A DNA stretch of 64,000 bases, from positions 1-64,000 of the forward strand of contig JANSXX010000003.1 of the NCBI GenBank assembly GCA_024742815.1. Direction: 5' to 3'. The translations under genes and the position numbers were made by a program. Source of the DNA: HXMU1420-13 sp024742815 (GTDB taxonomy: Bacteria > Bacteroidota > Rhodothermia > Balneolales > Balneolaceae). Positions 16,639-25,838 of this stretch are shown piece by piece. The notes below the pieces were generated by a model. The model saw nothing but the letters and a program-made list of their open reading frames with translations. It ran no database searches and had not been told where the DNA came from. Within the stretch, counting starts at the first letter, position 1, and each line of letters begins with the position of its first letter.

Positions 16639-19319
16639 AACCCAATCCAATTACACTTAGCGGACTTGAACCTCTCATTATCACACCCGATTCGAATTTT
16701 GTTAATGTGGGGGAGCGCACCAATGTTACGGGATCTAAACGATTTTTGAATTTGATCAAAGCCGGTGATTATGAAACAGCACTGGAAGTGGCTTTGGATC
16801 AGGTGCAGGGAGGAGCTCAGATTCTGGATGTAAACATGGACGAAGGCATGCTCGATTCGGCCAAAGAAATGACCATCTTTCTGAATTTGATTGCCTCAGA
16901 GCCGGATATTGCTCGCATCCCCATAATGATTGATTCTTCGAAATGGGAAGTAATTGAAGCCGGGTTAAAAGTAATTCAAGGTAAAGGCGTGGTGAATTCC
17001 ATCAGTTTAAAAGATGGAGAGGAAGAGTTCATTCGTAGGGCAAAAATTATTCGAAAATTTGGTGCAGCGGTCATAGCTATGGCTTTTGATGAAGATGGTC
17101 AAGCCGATACACTAGATCGGAGAATTGAAATATGTCAACGGTCCTATAAATTATTAGTTGATAGGGTAGGATTTAATTCTTCTGATGTGATATTAGATCC
17201 TAACATCTTTCCAGTTGCAACCGGAATGGATGAACATCGGCGAAATGCACTCGATTTTTTCCAAACAGCGAAATGGATTCGAGAAAATCTACCGGGTGCC
17301 CATATAATTGGCGGAGTAAGTAACGTATCGTTTTCGTTTCGGGGAAATAATCCTGTTCGTGAAGCTATGCATTCTGCCTTTTTATATCATGCCATAAAAC
17401 ACGGTATGGATATGGGAATTGTAAACCCAACGCAGCTTGAAGTGTATGATGAAATCCCAAAGGAGCTGCTTGAACGGGTTGAAGATGTACTGCTTGACCG
17501 TAGAGAAGATGCCACTGAACGATTGCTTGATATTGCCGAAAAGTACCGGGGAACAGGTGAAATCAAACAAAAAGAAACCCAAGAGTGGCGAACAAAAGCT
17601 GTAGAAGAACGATTGAGTTACTCGTTGGTAAAAGGTATCACCGAATTTATTGATGCCGATACCGAAGAAGCTCGACAAAAAATCGGGAGTCCACTTCGGG
17701 TGATAGAAGGTCCGCTAATGGACGGGATGAATATTGTTGGCGATCTGTTTGGGGATGGAAAAATGTTTCTGCCTCAGGTTGTGAAAAGTGCTCGTGTTAT
17801 GAAACAAGCCGTAGCATATCTAACTCCGTTTTTAGAAGAAGAAAAAGCAAAGAATAAGGATGAATCCCAACGGGCTAAGGTACTTTTGGCTACGGTAAAA
17901 GGAGATGTGCACGACATAGGGAAAAACATAGTTGGAGTGGTTCTTGCGTGCAATAACTTCGACATTGTTGATTTGGGAGTGATGGTGCCCACCGATAAAA
18001 TTCTAGATGAAGCCGAACGAACCGGAGCGGACATAATCGGACTGAGTGGTCTTATCACACCCTCTTTAGATGAAATGGTAGGCGTTGCAAAAGAGATGGA
18101 AAAGCGTGGAATGCATACACCTTTGTTAATTGGTGGAGCTACTACGTCCAGAATTCATACAGCTGTTAAAATCGACCCCAATTATTCATCGCCGGTAATT
18201 CATGTGAATGATGCCTCTCGATCGGTCTCCATTTGTACAGATTTACTTAACGAAGAGCAGAAACAACCCACAAAAGCAAAATATAAGACGGAGTATTCGA
18301 AGCTAAGAACCGTTCACGAACAAAAGAATCAAGCTCGAACACTGTTATCCTTTGATGAAGCCAGAAAGAATCGATTTAGCATAGAATGGGATAAGCAAAA
18401 CATCCATCCACCAAAACAGACGGGCATCTTTGTTCGTGATTCTGTAGATCTGAGTACCCTTAGAAAGTGCATCGATTGGTCACCTTTTTTTAGAACTTGG
18501 ATGTTGACAGGGAAATATCCTGCGATTTTATGTGACGAGATGGTAGGAGAGCAGGCATCACAATTATTTGATGATGCGAATCAATTACTTGACGAAATCA
18601 TTACAGAAGATCTCTTACAGGCAAAAGCAGTTTTTGGACTGTTTCCGGCAAATTCGGTAGATGAAGATATTATTTTGTTTACCAATAAAGATCGGGATGA
18701 AGAATTAACCCGATTCCATTTTCTGCGACAGCAAGCTGAGAAGAGATCTGGACAACCAAATCATTGTCTGGCTGATTTTATAGCTCCAATCGATACCGAT
18801 ATACATGATTACTTGGGATTATTCGCAGTAACGGCTGGTCTTGGCATCGAAACATATTTGAAGCGATTTGAAGATCGCCACGATGACTACAATTCCATTT
18901 TGATAAGAGCCTTAGCTGATAGATTGGCTGAAGCTCATGCCGAATACCTTCACTATAAAATTCGAACTGAATTTTGGGGATATAGTGAAGAACCTTTCGA
19001 TAATGAGGCCTTCATTGCAGAGCAATATCAGGGAATAAGGCCTGCACCCGGATATCCGGCATGTCCTGATCATACCGAAAAAAGAATTTTATTTGATACT
19101 CTGGATGTAGAGAATAATACAGGGATTTCACTCACAGAATCTTGTGCGATGTATCCGGCTAGCTCGGTGAGTGGTTTCTATTTTGCACACCCTGAATCTC
19201 GCTACTTCAACGTGGGAAAGTTTGGGAAAGATCAGATAACAGACTATGCACGAAGAAAAGGGCAAAGCGTTGAAGAAACTGAGAAATGGCTTTCTTCTAA
19301 TTTGGGGTACGATGAATAA
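16635..19319 (+). CDS. metH: Methionine synthase, folate/cobalamin/activation subunit (MetH C-terminal part)
   Basis: An 894-residue protein with the remaining MetH modules in order. A pterin-binding TIM barrel (about 20-270) binds methyltetrahydrofolate. A cap helix bundle (about 300-400) is followed by the B12-binding Rossmann domain with DVHDIG (His426 is the lower axial ligand, with SGLITPSLDEM downstream), and the SAM-binding activation domain (about 590-890, LTESCAMYPASSVSG). Together with the upstream Hcy subunit it rebuilds complete MetH; the ATGA overlap implies coupled translation at 1:1. The reductase partner for reactivation is not in the window. Confidence 0.93.
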   Translation: MKPNPITLSGLEPLIITPDSNFVNVGERTNVTGSKRFLNLIKAGDYETALEVALDQVQGGAQILDVNMDEGMLDSAKEMTIFLNLIASEPDIARIPIMIDSSKWEVIEAGLKVIQGKGVVNSISLKDGEEEFIRRAKIIRKFGAAVIAMAFDEDGQADTLDRRIEICQRSYKLLVDRVGFNSSDVILDPNIFPVATGMDEHRRNALDFFQTAKWIRENLPGAHIIGGVSNVSFSFRGNNPVREAMHSAFLYHAIKHGMDMGIVNPTQLEVYDEIPKELLERVEDVLLDRREDATERLLDIAEKYRGTGEIKQKETQEWRTKAVEERLSYSLVKGITEFIDADTEEARQKIGSPLRVIEGPLMDGMNIVGDLFGDGKMFLPQVVKSARVMKQAVAYLTPFLEEEKAKNKDESQRAKVLLATVKGDVHDIGKNIVGVVLACNNFDIVDLGVMVPTDKILDEAERTGADIIGLSGLITPSLDEMVGVAKEMEKRGMHTPLLIGGATTSRIHTAVKIDPNYSSPVIHVNDASRSVSICTDLLNEEQKQPTKAKYKTEYSKLRTVHEQKNQARTLLSFDEARKNRFSIEWDKQNIHPPKQTGIFVRDSVDLSTLRKCIDWSPFFRTWMLTGKYPAILCDEMVGEQASQLFDDANQLLDEIITEDLLQAKAVFGLFPANSVDEDIILFTNKDRDEELTRFHFLRQQAEKRSGQPNHCLADFIAPIDTDIHDYLGLFAVTAGLGIETYLKRFEDRHDDYNSILIRALADRLAEAHAEYLHYKIRTEFWGYSEEPFDNEAFIAEQYQGIRPAPGYPACPDHTEKRILFDTLDVENNTGISLTESCAMYPASSVSGFYFAHPESRYFNVGKFGKDQITDYARRKGQSVEETEKWLSSNLGYDE

Positions 19320-19325
19320 TCTACA

Positions 19326-19445
19326 GAAAGTCATCCTGATCCGACAGCTGTCGGTGAAGGATCTACAAAAATATAGACCGTGGCAAATAATGGGCTTTGT
19401 AGATTCTTCGCCAAGCTTTAGCGTGGCTCTGAATGACCATTTTTT
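19326..19445. repeat. Imperfect inverted-repeat element between metH and metF
   Basis: This 120-bp spacer has arms GTCATCCTGA...GAAGGATCTACAAA and TTTGTAGATTCTTC...CTCTGAATGAC, an imperfect long hairpin. An inner hairpin CCGACAGCTGTCGG lies within the first arm. The left arm belongs to the same 'tcatcctga...gaaggatct' family as 6180-6205. It may be a mobile MITE-like element or a processing/stability site for the polycistronic RNA. The metF start lies 15 bases downstream. Confidence 0.65.
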
Positions 19446-19459
19446 AATCGAAGTTAAAT

Positions 19460-20416
19460 ATGAAAGTAACCGACTATTTTAAAGAGGCAAACGGAAAAAC
19501 GCTGTTCACATTCGAGGTGTTACCACCTTTAAAAGGACAGAATATTCGAACATTGTTTGATCATATTGATCCGTTAATGGAGTTTAATCCGCCATTTATT
19601 GATGTGACCTATCACCGGGAAGAATACTCGTATAAAAAGCGAGAAAACGGATTGTTGGAAAGAAAAACAGTGCGAAAGCGTCCGGGTACAGTTGGGATGT
19701 GTGCCGCAATTCAAAACCATTATAAGGTGGATGCGGTCCCACACATTATTTGTGGAGGATTTACTCGAGAAGAAACCGAAAATGCACTTATCGATTTACA
19801 TTTTTTAGGTATTGATAATGTGTTGGTGTTGCAAGGAGACGTTCGTAAACCCGACCGAGATTTTGTAGCGGAGCCGGGTGGACATACCTACGCTTCTGAG
19901 TTATTGGGTCAGGTTGTAGATATGAATAATGGCATTTACTTAGATGACGATATTGAAAATGCAACAGCTTCCGATTTTTGTATTGGGGTTGCCGGTTATC
20001 CGGAGAAGCATGTAACGGCACCGAATATGGAAACCGACTTGAGATATCTAAAAAATAAAGTGGAAGGAGGAGCGGATTACATTGTAACCCAGATGTTTTT
20101 CGATAACCAAAAGTACTTCGACTTTGTACAATGTTGCAGAGATGTTGGTATCAACGTTCCAATAGTGCCTGGTTTAAAGCCAATTACTACAAAACGTCAG
20201 GTTACCCTGTTGCCTCAGTTATTTCATATTGACATTCCCGAAGCATTGAGCGTAGAATTAGAATATTGCAAAGATAATGATGCAGCTCGACAGATTGGAA
20301 TAGAGTGGGCTATTCAGCAATCAAAAGAGTTGATTGAGTTCGGAGTGCCCACTCTACATTATTACTCGATGGGTAAAGCCACTTCGGTGTTCGAAGTGGC
20401 TAAAGAGGTTTTTTAA
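19460..20416 (+). CDS. metF: Methylenetetrahydrofolate reductase
   Basis: A 318-residue flavin-dependent MTHFR that reduces 5,10-methylene-THF to the 5-methyl-THF used by MetH. The family signatures are clear: FEVLPPLKG with the early Glu, DVTYHREE, NVLVLQGD (flavin-binding region), IGVAGYPEKH and the late QMFFDNQKY...VPIVPGLKP. It is the third gene of the methionine unit, after the MetH pair and a repeat-bearing spacer. Its stop codon abuts the stop of the convergent gene (TAATTA at 20414-20419). Confidence 0.95.
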   Translation: MKVTDYFKEANGKTLFTFEVLPPLKGQNIRTLFDHIDPLMEFNPPFIDVTYHREEYSYKKRENGLLERKTVRKRPGTVGMCAAIQNHYKVDAVPHIICGGFTREETENALIDLHFLGIDNVLVLQGDVRKPDRDFVAEPGGHTYASELLGQVVDMNNGIYLDDDIENATASDFCIGVAGYPEKHVTAPNMETDLRYLKNKVEGGADYIVTQMFFDNQKYFDFVQCCRDVGINVPIVPGLKPITTKRQVTLLPQLFHIDIPEALSVELEYCKDNDAARQIGIEWAIQQSKELIEFGVPTLHYYSMGKATSVFEVAKEVF

Positions 20417-20968
20417 TTACAGTTTTTTGCGATGTTTCACAATCCTGTCAACCTGTTTGTTTTTTGATTGATCCATAAAATTGAATTCCTCAGAAATATC
20501 GTAGGTAGCAGTGATTTTATCACCAATTTTTACTGTATCAAATTGAGTTGGAGAGGTAACTATTTCTTCGTAATCGCCTAGTGTTACTAAATGTTTTTTG
20601 GCTCCATCTTCATCCGCAGAATTCCAATCAGAAGGAATTTTTTTATCAGTTATCACTCCGGTTACTGCTCTTTTCTCACCTTTGTTTTTCAGTTTTCTGT
20701 AAAACTGAATTTTTTTAAGTGATTCCAGAAATGAATAACCCATTATGGCGGCAATTACTATCAAAAATCCAATGATTGATACGGTAAACACCTGACTTGA
20801 AAAAACGCCCGTTTCATGTAAAAAATAAATTAGAAGCGGTACGATTAACGAAAATACAAAACCTTGTAATAATGAAGTTTTTGACTCTTTGGCTTTCGCT
20901 ACGGTTTGGTTGATGTATTGCAGATCGCTATTATTTAATTCTGCAGTATGTTCTCTGTAAATACTCAT
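20417..20968 (-). CDS. Membrane protein of unknown function
   Basis: A 183-residue protein with two membrane helices at about 35-55 and 62-82, preceded by a charged cytoplasmic N-terminus. A soluble beta-rich C-terminal part follows (about 95-175, with VTGVITDKKIPS and DTVKIGDKITATYD), which resembles small OB/SH3-like domains. I do not recognise a named family. It is tail-to-tail with metF with no spacer, and 127 bases downstream of mscL on the same strand. Confidence 0.75.
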   Translation of the reverse strand: MSIYREHTAELNNSDLQYINQTVAKAKESKTSLLQGFVFSLIVPLLIYFLHETGVFSSQVFTVSIIGFLIVIAAIMGYSFLESLKKIQFYRKLKNKGEKRAVTGVITDKKIPSDWNSADEDGAKKHLVTLGDYEEIVTSPTQFDTVKIGDKITATYDISEEFNFMDQSKNKQVDRIVKHRKKL

Positions 20969-21095
20969 AATTAATGTATGTAAGTTGTTAATATTATATG
21001 AGTATATACATCAATTATAGATTAATTGTTCCCATTAGCATAACAAGTACAATAGTTTGAGAATAAGCGATAATAAATAAGTGCTTTTACAATAG

Positions 21096-21518
21096 TTATT
21101 TTTGATCTTTAAGAAGATCCCGTATCTCACTCAGTAGCTCAATATCTTTTCTTGTTGGTACTGTTTTTTCGCTGGGCTCTAACGATTTAGATCGAAGCTT
21201 ATTAAAGGTTTTAATCACCAAAAAAATAGTAAAGGAAATAATGAAGAAGTCGAGGGTGCTTTCCAGAAAGACTCCATAATTGATAGAAACAGCTTCTTGT
21301 AAAACTGCACCGGCTTCATTAGTAATTTTGGGTTTTAGGATAATTTTCAACTCTTGAAAGGGTGCATCACCAATCCAAAAACCAAACATAGGCGTGATAA
21401 TATCTTTAACCAGCGATGACACTATATTATTAAATGCCGTACCAATAATGATACCCACTGCCATGTCGAACATGTTGCCTTTAATGGCAAATTCTTTGAA
21501 CTCTTTGATGATTCCCAT
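21096..21518 (-). CDS. mscL: Large-conductance mechanosensitive channel MscL
   Basis: A 140-residue channel subunit that forms a homopentamer in the inner membrane and opens under hypo-osmotic stress. The N-terminal amphipathic helix (IIKEFKEFAIKGN) and TM1 (MAVGIIIGTAFNNIVSSLVKD, cut to its core as AVGIIIGTAF) match the family closely. A periplasmic loop, TM2 (about 88-108) and a charged C-terminal helix follow. Length is normal. It is followed by the membrane protein of unknown function and preceded, 20 bp away, by the beta-lactamase-fold gene. Confidence 0.95.
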   Translation of the reverse strand: MGIIKEFKEFAIKGNMFDMAVGIIIGTAFNNIVSSLVKDIITPMFGFWIGDAPFQELKIILKPKITNEAGAVLQEAVSINYGVFLESTLDFFIISFTIFLVIKTFNKLRSKSLEPSEKTVPTRKDIELLSEIRDLLKDQK

Positions 21519-21538
21519 CTCTATGATAACTATTTAGT

Positions 21539-22618
21539 TTAATTTGAGTTTATACCAATTCTTTCGGCTACTTTTCCAAGAAATTCATCATCGGTAAGAA
21601 TTGCAAGTTCAAAAGCGTTTAAACTGCCTTGCAACCGAATACTCTCAATCAAAGTTAATCCATCTAAAAAGTAAGCAAGCTCAGTAGTTTCACCATCTTT
21701 ATCTTTGGCATACAAAGCTTTGGTAAGTACAAACGCGGTGGAGCCACCTTTCATCCCGGCATGACTTAACCATTCCTGATTTGCCGGATTTTCCATAAGT
21801 GATTCCATCACCTCGTCAAAATAGTGATGAGTTTGTTTACTAAAATAGGTTTTAGAATTCAGCTTTCTCATCAATTGGGCATACTCATTGGTAGTGGAAG
21901 CAGGAAGACGATCTGACCACACTTTTTGAGCATCTAATCCAATTAAAGGAACACCCGACATGTAACTAGTATCGGCCACTAATTTTTGATGAATTTCATC
22001 GGAGAGGTCTACATACTCTTTTTGTGTAAGTGATTGTAGAGAATCAATTAACGGCTCACCTTCGATGGTTGGAAATCGTTCATGAGCAATAAATAGGGAA
22101 GAAACTAAATAGTAAATTTCACTGTGGTTTTTGATTCCAAGTGATGTAATTCTACGGTTGATGTTTTCTAAGCCCAAAAAAGCACTCAACCAATCGGTAT
22201 TGGCGTTCGAACTATACCGAATCATTCCTTGCGCTATTTCTCGTATGGTTGCAGAATCAGCTTCAATGGTATTTAACCATGCAGGATGCGCACCTCCATC
22301 ACTTCCTTGAAAATAAAATCGGTCTAATTCCACTAATGCAATCATCGAATCCGGATTAAATATTTCTTCGGAAGCCTGAACTGCATATTCGATAGCGATC
22401 ATAATTTTTACAGTACTCGCTAATGGACGCATTTCGTCGGAGCTTTGATCTGCAATTAATTTTCCATTCCGAAATAAAGTAATAGACGTGGTTTCGGGAT
22501 GTTTAGCGATGTATGAAAGCACATGATTTTTGTTGGGACTGAAATAGAAAAAGGTTATCCCGATGATTAGTGCTAATATTGTGATAATACCGCCTAGTAT
22601 AAATAGCAGTTTTTTCAT
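21539..22618 (-). CDS. Beta-lactamase-fold serine hydrolase, membrane-anchored
   Basis: A 359-residue protein with an N-terminal anchor helix (about 5-27) and a class A beta-lactamase/PBP-like domain. It has the catalytic triad of motifs: S68-x-x-K71 (STVK), SSN at 136-138 (SxN) and KGG at 290-292 (KTG). The family contains beta-lactamases, D-Ala carboxypeptidases and esterases. The absence of a class A omega-loop Glu pattern that I can recognise makes a true antibiotic-degrading role uncertain; a cell-wall or esterase role is equally likely. It sits among envelope genes. Length is longer than the usual ~290 residues. Confidence 0.82.
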   Translation of the reverse strand: MKKLLFILGGIITILALIIGITFFYFSPNKNHVLSYIAKHPETTSITLFRNGKLIADQSSDEMRPLASTVKIMIAIEYAVQASEEIFNPDSMIALVELDRFYFQGSDGGAHPAWLNTIEADSATIREIAQGMIRYSSNANTDWLSAFLGLENINRRITSLGIKNHSEIYYLVSSLFIAHERFPTIEGEPLIDSLQSLTQKEYVDLSDEIHQKLVADTSYMSGVPLIGLDAQKVWSDRLPASTTNEYAQLMRKLNSKTYFSKQTHHYFDEVMESLMENPANQEWLSHAGMKGGSTAFVLTKALYAKDKDGETTELAYFLDGLTLIESIRLQGSLNAFELAILTDDEFLGKVAERIGINSN

Positions 22619-22639
22619 GTAATACTATGGTTTAAACGA

Positions 22640-23173
22640 TTAATTTGCTTCAATTTGCTGTCCCACACATCCTTCTAAAAAGCGGTGGATTCGTGTCATT
22701 TGTTTATGACCGAAACGTTGGCCAAAATAAGCAACTAAATAGAGGCTAAGAAATAAGAGGATAAGTCCGGGTACAGCCCACAAAATCCCTGCGGGTTGAC
22801 CAATTGTTCTAAATGATAGACCAATCATGGCTACAATTATTGTTGCAAAACCGATAATTGAATAAAAGAAAACGAACATTGTCCAAACAGCAGGGCGTGG
22901 TCCATAAAGTCCGCGAACCAAAGTGCCTTGTTCATCTTCTTCAATAGTTATGGTAAGTTGAGGCGACCAATAATGTTGATCTTCTTCGGGTGGGTAAATG
23001 GTGGCAAAGTTTTTAGTGACCTGCCCATTGCAATTACAAACTCCCGTTCGTAATTGACGGCGAATCTCTGTAGTAATCTCATCGGAACTCAAAGTAGAAT
23101 AAAATCGAACACGAGGACGAACTCTTCGAAAATGAATTAGATCCTCCTGTGTATCAGAGTTTTTTAAATCCAT
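22640..23173 (-). CDS. Two-helix membrane protein of unknown function
   Basis: A 177-residue protein with an N-terminal soluble domain of about 90 residues (including paired cysteines CNCN) followed by two membrane helices at about 98-120 and 131-151. The C-terminus is short and basic. No family recognised. Its start overlaps the 3' end of the cupin gene by 10 bp, so it is in the same transcript and likely translated by coupling. Partner or substrate unknown. Confidence 0.75.
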   Translation of the reverse strand: MDLKNSDTQEDLIHFRRVRPRVRFYSTLSSDEITTEIRRQLRTGVCNCNGQVTKNFATIYPPEEDQHYWSPQLTITIEEDEQGTLVRGLYGPRPAVWTMFVFFYSIIGFATIIVAMIGLSFRTIGQPAGILWAVPGLILLFLSLYLVAYFGQRFGHKQMTRIHRFLEGCVGQQIEAN

Positions 23174-23529
23174 TCTAATTCTGATTCTTTTAGTGTTTTA
23201 TCAGTGTTGATTTTGCCTGTATGAGCGGTTCCTTTCGGTTCAATAAGCATAACCCAACATTCTTCCTCGGCAACTGGAAAATGCTCAGTGGCTTTCGGTA
23301 CAACATGTAAATCACCGGACGTTAAATGTATAGTTTTGTCCCTGTAACGCATTTCTAAGTTTCCTTTTACGATATAAAAAAGTTCATCCTCATGTTCATG
23401 GGCATGCCATACAAATTCACCTTTCAGTTTTGCTATTTTAATCAATTGCCCGTTGAATTCACCTAATATTTTAGGAGTCCAATATTCATCAAATAAAGAG
23501 AATTTTTCCTTTAGATTGATTGGGAGCAT
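23164..23529 (-). CDS. Small cupin-domain protein
   Basis: A 121-residue single-domain cupin. The metal-binding motif HAHEHEDELFYIVKG (His residues about 42-46, Glu about 48) and the second motif with His in ATEHFPVA are present, as in mannose-6-phosphate isomerase-like small cupins. The substrate is not predictable. It overlaps the downstream membrane gene by 10 bp, and its start directly follows the end of the RDD gene (no gap). The cupin may act on a small molecule linked to the envelope genes around it, but this is inference. Confidence 0.8.
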   Translation of the reverse strand: MLPINLKEKFSLFDEYWTPKILGEFNGQLIKIAKLKGEFVWHAHEHEDELFYIVKGNLEMRYRDKTIHLTSGDLHVVPKATEHFPVAEEECWVMLIEPKGTAHTGKINTDKTLKESELEWI

Positions 23530-24609
23530 TTAAAATTTACTTAATAGGTTTTCGTTCTCAAGCACTTCTTTTCTCAGATGCTCGGTTTTTTCTTTCTTGG
23601 ATTCTCGTAAATCGATAACCACAGTACCGGCAATTTTATCGTGAATGGCTTGTCTGTTTGCATCCCAGTACACTTGAAAAAAGCCTAAAAACCCCGTAGC
23701 GAATCCGGCTGCATATCCGCCGAAACGTTCAAATGCAAAAAACAACCCAATGGGTTTGTTGTTAAGCCTTACCACTCTAATTCGTAGTAACCGTTTCCCG
23801 ATAGTTTGCCCTTTAAAAAAGGCAATGGTTGTGATAAAATACAAGCCAACCCATCCGAGAGAAAGTCCCATCATTTTGAAAGTTCGCTTAGTGGCTATAT
23901 ACAAGCTTGGATTTTCAATTTGCTCAGCTAAATCTTCATTTATTTCTTGTAGATCGTCTGCTCTGTTATCGAGCTTATTTACTCTTTCTGATAGTTCATC
24001 AATTTCGGGTTTAGCAAGAATCAAAGCTAAATCAGGTCGAAGACTGTCCAATGCAGTTGTATCGTTCTCACGTAATGCAGATGCAAAGTTAAAAAGTAAA
24101 CTTTCGAAGTTTGAAGTATAGGCTACTTTATTCGTTTTATCATCGTCATTTAACCCCATTGATTCTTCCAGTGCTTCAATCTGTTGTTCGAGTTTTTCAG
24201 GATCGGAATAATCCATAGCCATCATTTGATTACTAAATTCCCCCCAATCGATATCCTGCCCGGTTTTGATGTCATCATTTATCTCTAGATTGGTTTCAGT
24301 AGGATTGAACGTTTCCAATACTCCTAGTGCGATTGCGAAAACAAATAAGCTCGAAAAAGCAGCACCTGCAAATCTAAGTAAGTTTTTAAAAGTGCTTTCA
24401 GTTCGGGTTCTGACTACAATCCAGAAAATGAGTACAGTTACCGCCGAAGCTAATACAAGATTTCCTAAATCGGCGAGTATGTAGGCGATAATAACGTCGA
24501 TGATGATCGCCAAAAAACGCCTTTTCGGTGTTGCCAATGGTTGCCCTAATAAATCAGGGTGAATGGCAAAAGCAAAAGGCGTGACTATCTGTTTTGGATC
24601 CTTAATCAT
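23530..24609 (-). CDS. RDD-family membrane protein with a large soluble insertion
   Basis: A 359-residue membrane protein with the RDD signature (KGQTIGKRLLRIRVVR) after a late membrane helix. Residues about 30-100 hold three helices. An acidic insertion of about 130 residues follows (roughly 103-235), with a heptad-like coiled coil (SERVNKLDNRADDLQEIN...), then two or three more helices. The RDD family is linked to sodium/proton transport in some bacteria, but most members are unassigned. It overlaps the next upstream gene by 4 bp and directly precedes the cupin gene, forming a compact operon. Confidence 0.8.
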   Translation of the reverse strand: MIKDPKQIVTPFAFAIHPDLLGQPLATPKRRFLAIIIDVIIAYILADLGNLVLASAVTVLIFWIVVRTRTESTFKNLLRFAGAAFSSLFVFAIALGVLETFNPTETNLEINDDIKTGQDIDWGEFSNQMMAMDYSDPEKLEQQIEALEESMGLNDDDKTNKVAYTSNFESLLFNFASALRENDTTALDSLRPDLALILAKPEIDELSERVNKLDNRADDLQEINEDLAEQIENPSLYIATKRTFKMMGLSLGWVGLYFITTIAFFKGQTIGKRLLRIRVVRLNNKPIGLFFAFERFGGYAAGFATGFLGFFQVYWDANRQAIHDKIAGTVVIDLRESKKEKTEHLRKEVLENENLLSKF

Positions 24610-25781
24610 TCTGATGGCCTAAAATCGCTACAAAAATAAGAAATCGTATCTCTTTTACCTGTGAAGTGAGATAGTACTGGTTTTGAGATAAATACGAAAT
24701 AATCGGAATATTCTGGATAAGACTTACAAAGCTGCCTATACAGAATTTTATGAGCTCTTTCAGATGGATACAATGCCACCTGTAATTCTTGAATTGCCCA
24801 GGCATTGGGTTGAACTACATATTCCACTCCATTATGAGGTGGTTTATAAATGTTTTGTAGCTGGAAGGCTAATTCATCGGGTATTAAGACTTCTGATTTG
24901 ATCTTATTTCCCGAGTATAATGCACCTGAAAGATGCTTTGGCCACAAATTCCAAATGCTAAGCACAGGCAAGAATACAAAGAAGACAATAAGAGTGATTG
25001 AAGTGTATCTGGAGTAACCGGTAAACATTTGTTTAATATCAATCACCGGCTCCTTCAAATAAATAAACAGGTAATAGAGTAATCCCATAAAGGCCAGGTT
25101 CCATGGCCAAATTACCAGATTTGTATTCCAACCTAACGGACCAACAATTCCTAAGATCAAAATGTGCATTGCGATGAGAACACCTGCGGCCAAGCGGGCA
25201 GTTTTTCTGAACAGTAATGCTAAACCGGCAGATAATTCAAGAATGGGTGCCGTTATCCAAAATTTATCAACAATTATTTGGTAAGATGAAGAAGGTAAAA
25301 ATGATTCTATTGGAGTAATAAACCAGATAAATGTACTGTTGGCAAACCCACCATTCAATTTTAGTAAGCCACTCATCAAATAAACACAAGATAAAATGAT
25401 CCCATAGATAGTTAGCTTTTTTCGCTGTTCAGGAACATTGAAATAGATTCCAATGAAAAGCAGAAAATAAAAGAACCAAGGCTGAATTCTGTTGTAATCA
25501 CCTAGTGCATAAATTATCATAAAAGCTATTGCAAGATTTTTAACCTTGACAGAAACTATTGGAATCGATAACAAGAATAGCGCTAACACAAAAATTATAG
25601 ATGAAATAATCGATACAGAGAGCGGAATTGCTACATCGAAAACCGGAAGCTCCGGAAAAGCTCTAGGTACAGGAAACCACACTCGGTAGGAGATGGCAAT
25701 GCACATTATCAATGCTGAGTGGCAAAGTACAAATAGTATTCGATGATCATTAACGGTGTTTTTTGGCCTGAACTGCATCAC
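24606..25781 (-). CDS. Polytopic membrane protein of unknown function (DoxX/MauE-like helices)
   Basis: A 391-residue protein with about 9-10 predicted membrane helices through residue 265, then a soluble C-terminal tail of about 110 residues probably facing the periplasm. The central part (LSAGLALLFRKTARLAAGVLIAMHILIL) resembles DoxX/MauE-type or HTTM-type helix bundles, but the resemblance is weak. It is the first gene of the minus-strand block after a lipoprotein gene with its own terminator. Function not known. Confidence 0.75.
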   Translation of the reverse strand: MMQFRPKNTVNDHRILFVLCHSALIMCIAISYRVWFPVPRAFPELPVFDVAIPLSVSIISSIIFVLALFLLSIPIVSVKVKNLAIAFMIIYALGDYNRIQPWFFYFLLFIGIYFNVPEQRKKLTIYGIILSCVYLMSGLLKLNGGFANSTFIWFITPIESFLPSSSYQIIVDKFWITAPILELSAGLALLFRKTARLAAGVLIAMHILILGIVGPLGWNTNLVIWPWNLAFMGLLYYLFIYLKEPVIDIKQMFTGYSRYTSITLIVFFVFLPVLSIWNLWPKHLSGALYSGNKIKSEVLIPDELAFQLQNIYKPPHNGVEYVVQPNAWAIQELQVALYPSERAHKILYRQLCKSYPEYSDYFVFISKPVLSHFTGKRDTISYFCSDFRPSE

Positions 25782-25786
25782 CGAAA

Positions 25787-25818
25787 ATAAAAAAAGCCGA
25801 TAGAAATTCTATCGGCTT
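25787..25818 (-). terminator. Rho-independent terminator of the lipoprotein gene
   Basis: Read on the minus strand, AAGCCGATAG - AATTT - CTATCGGCTT forms a perfect 10-bp stem (25794-25803 with 25809-25818), followed directly by TTTTTTTATTTT. It lies 20 bases after the stop of the lipoprotein gene at 25839 and separates it from the membrane-protein operon below. Confidence 0.92.
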
Positions 25819-25838
25819 AAATGGGTTATTTTTTATCA

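Noticed and set aside
21539..22618. Antibiotic-resistance beta-lactamase
   Set aside because: The three motifs fit a broad serine hydrolase/PBP group; no class A omega-loop signature was recognised, and the context is envelope genes.
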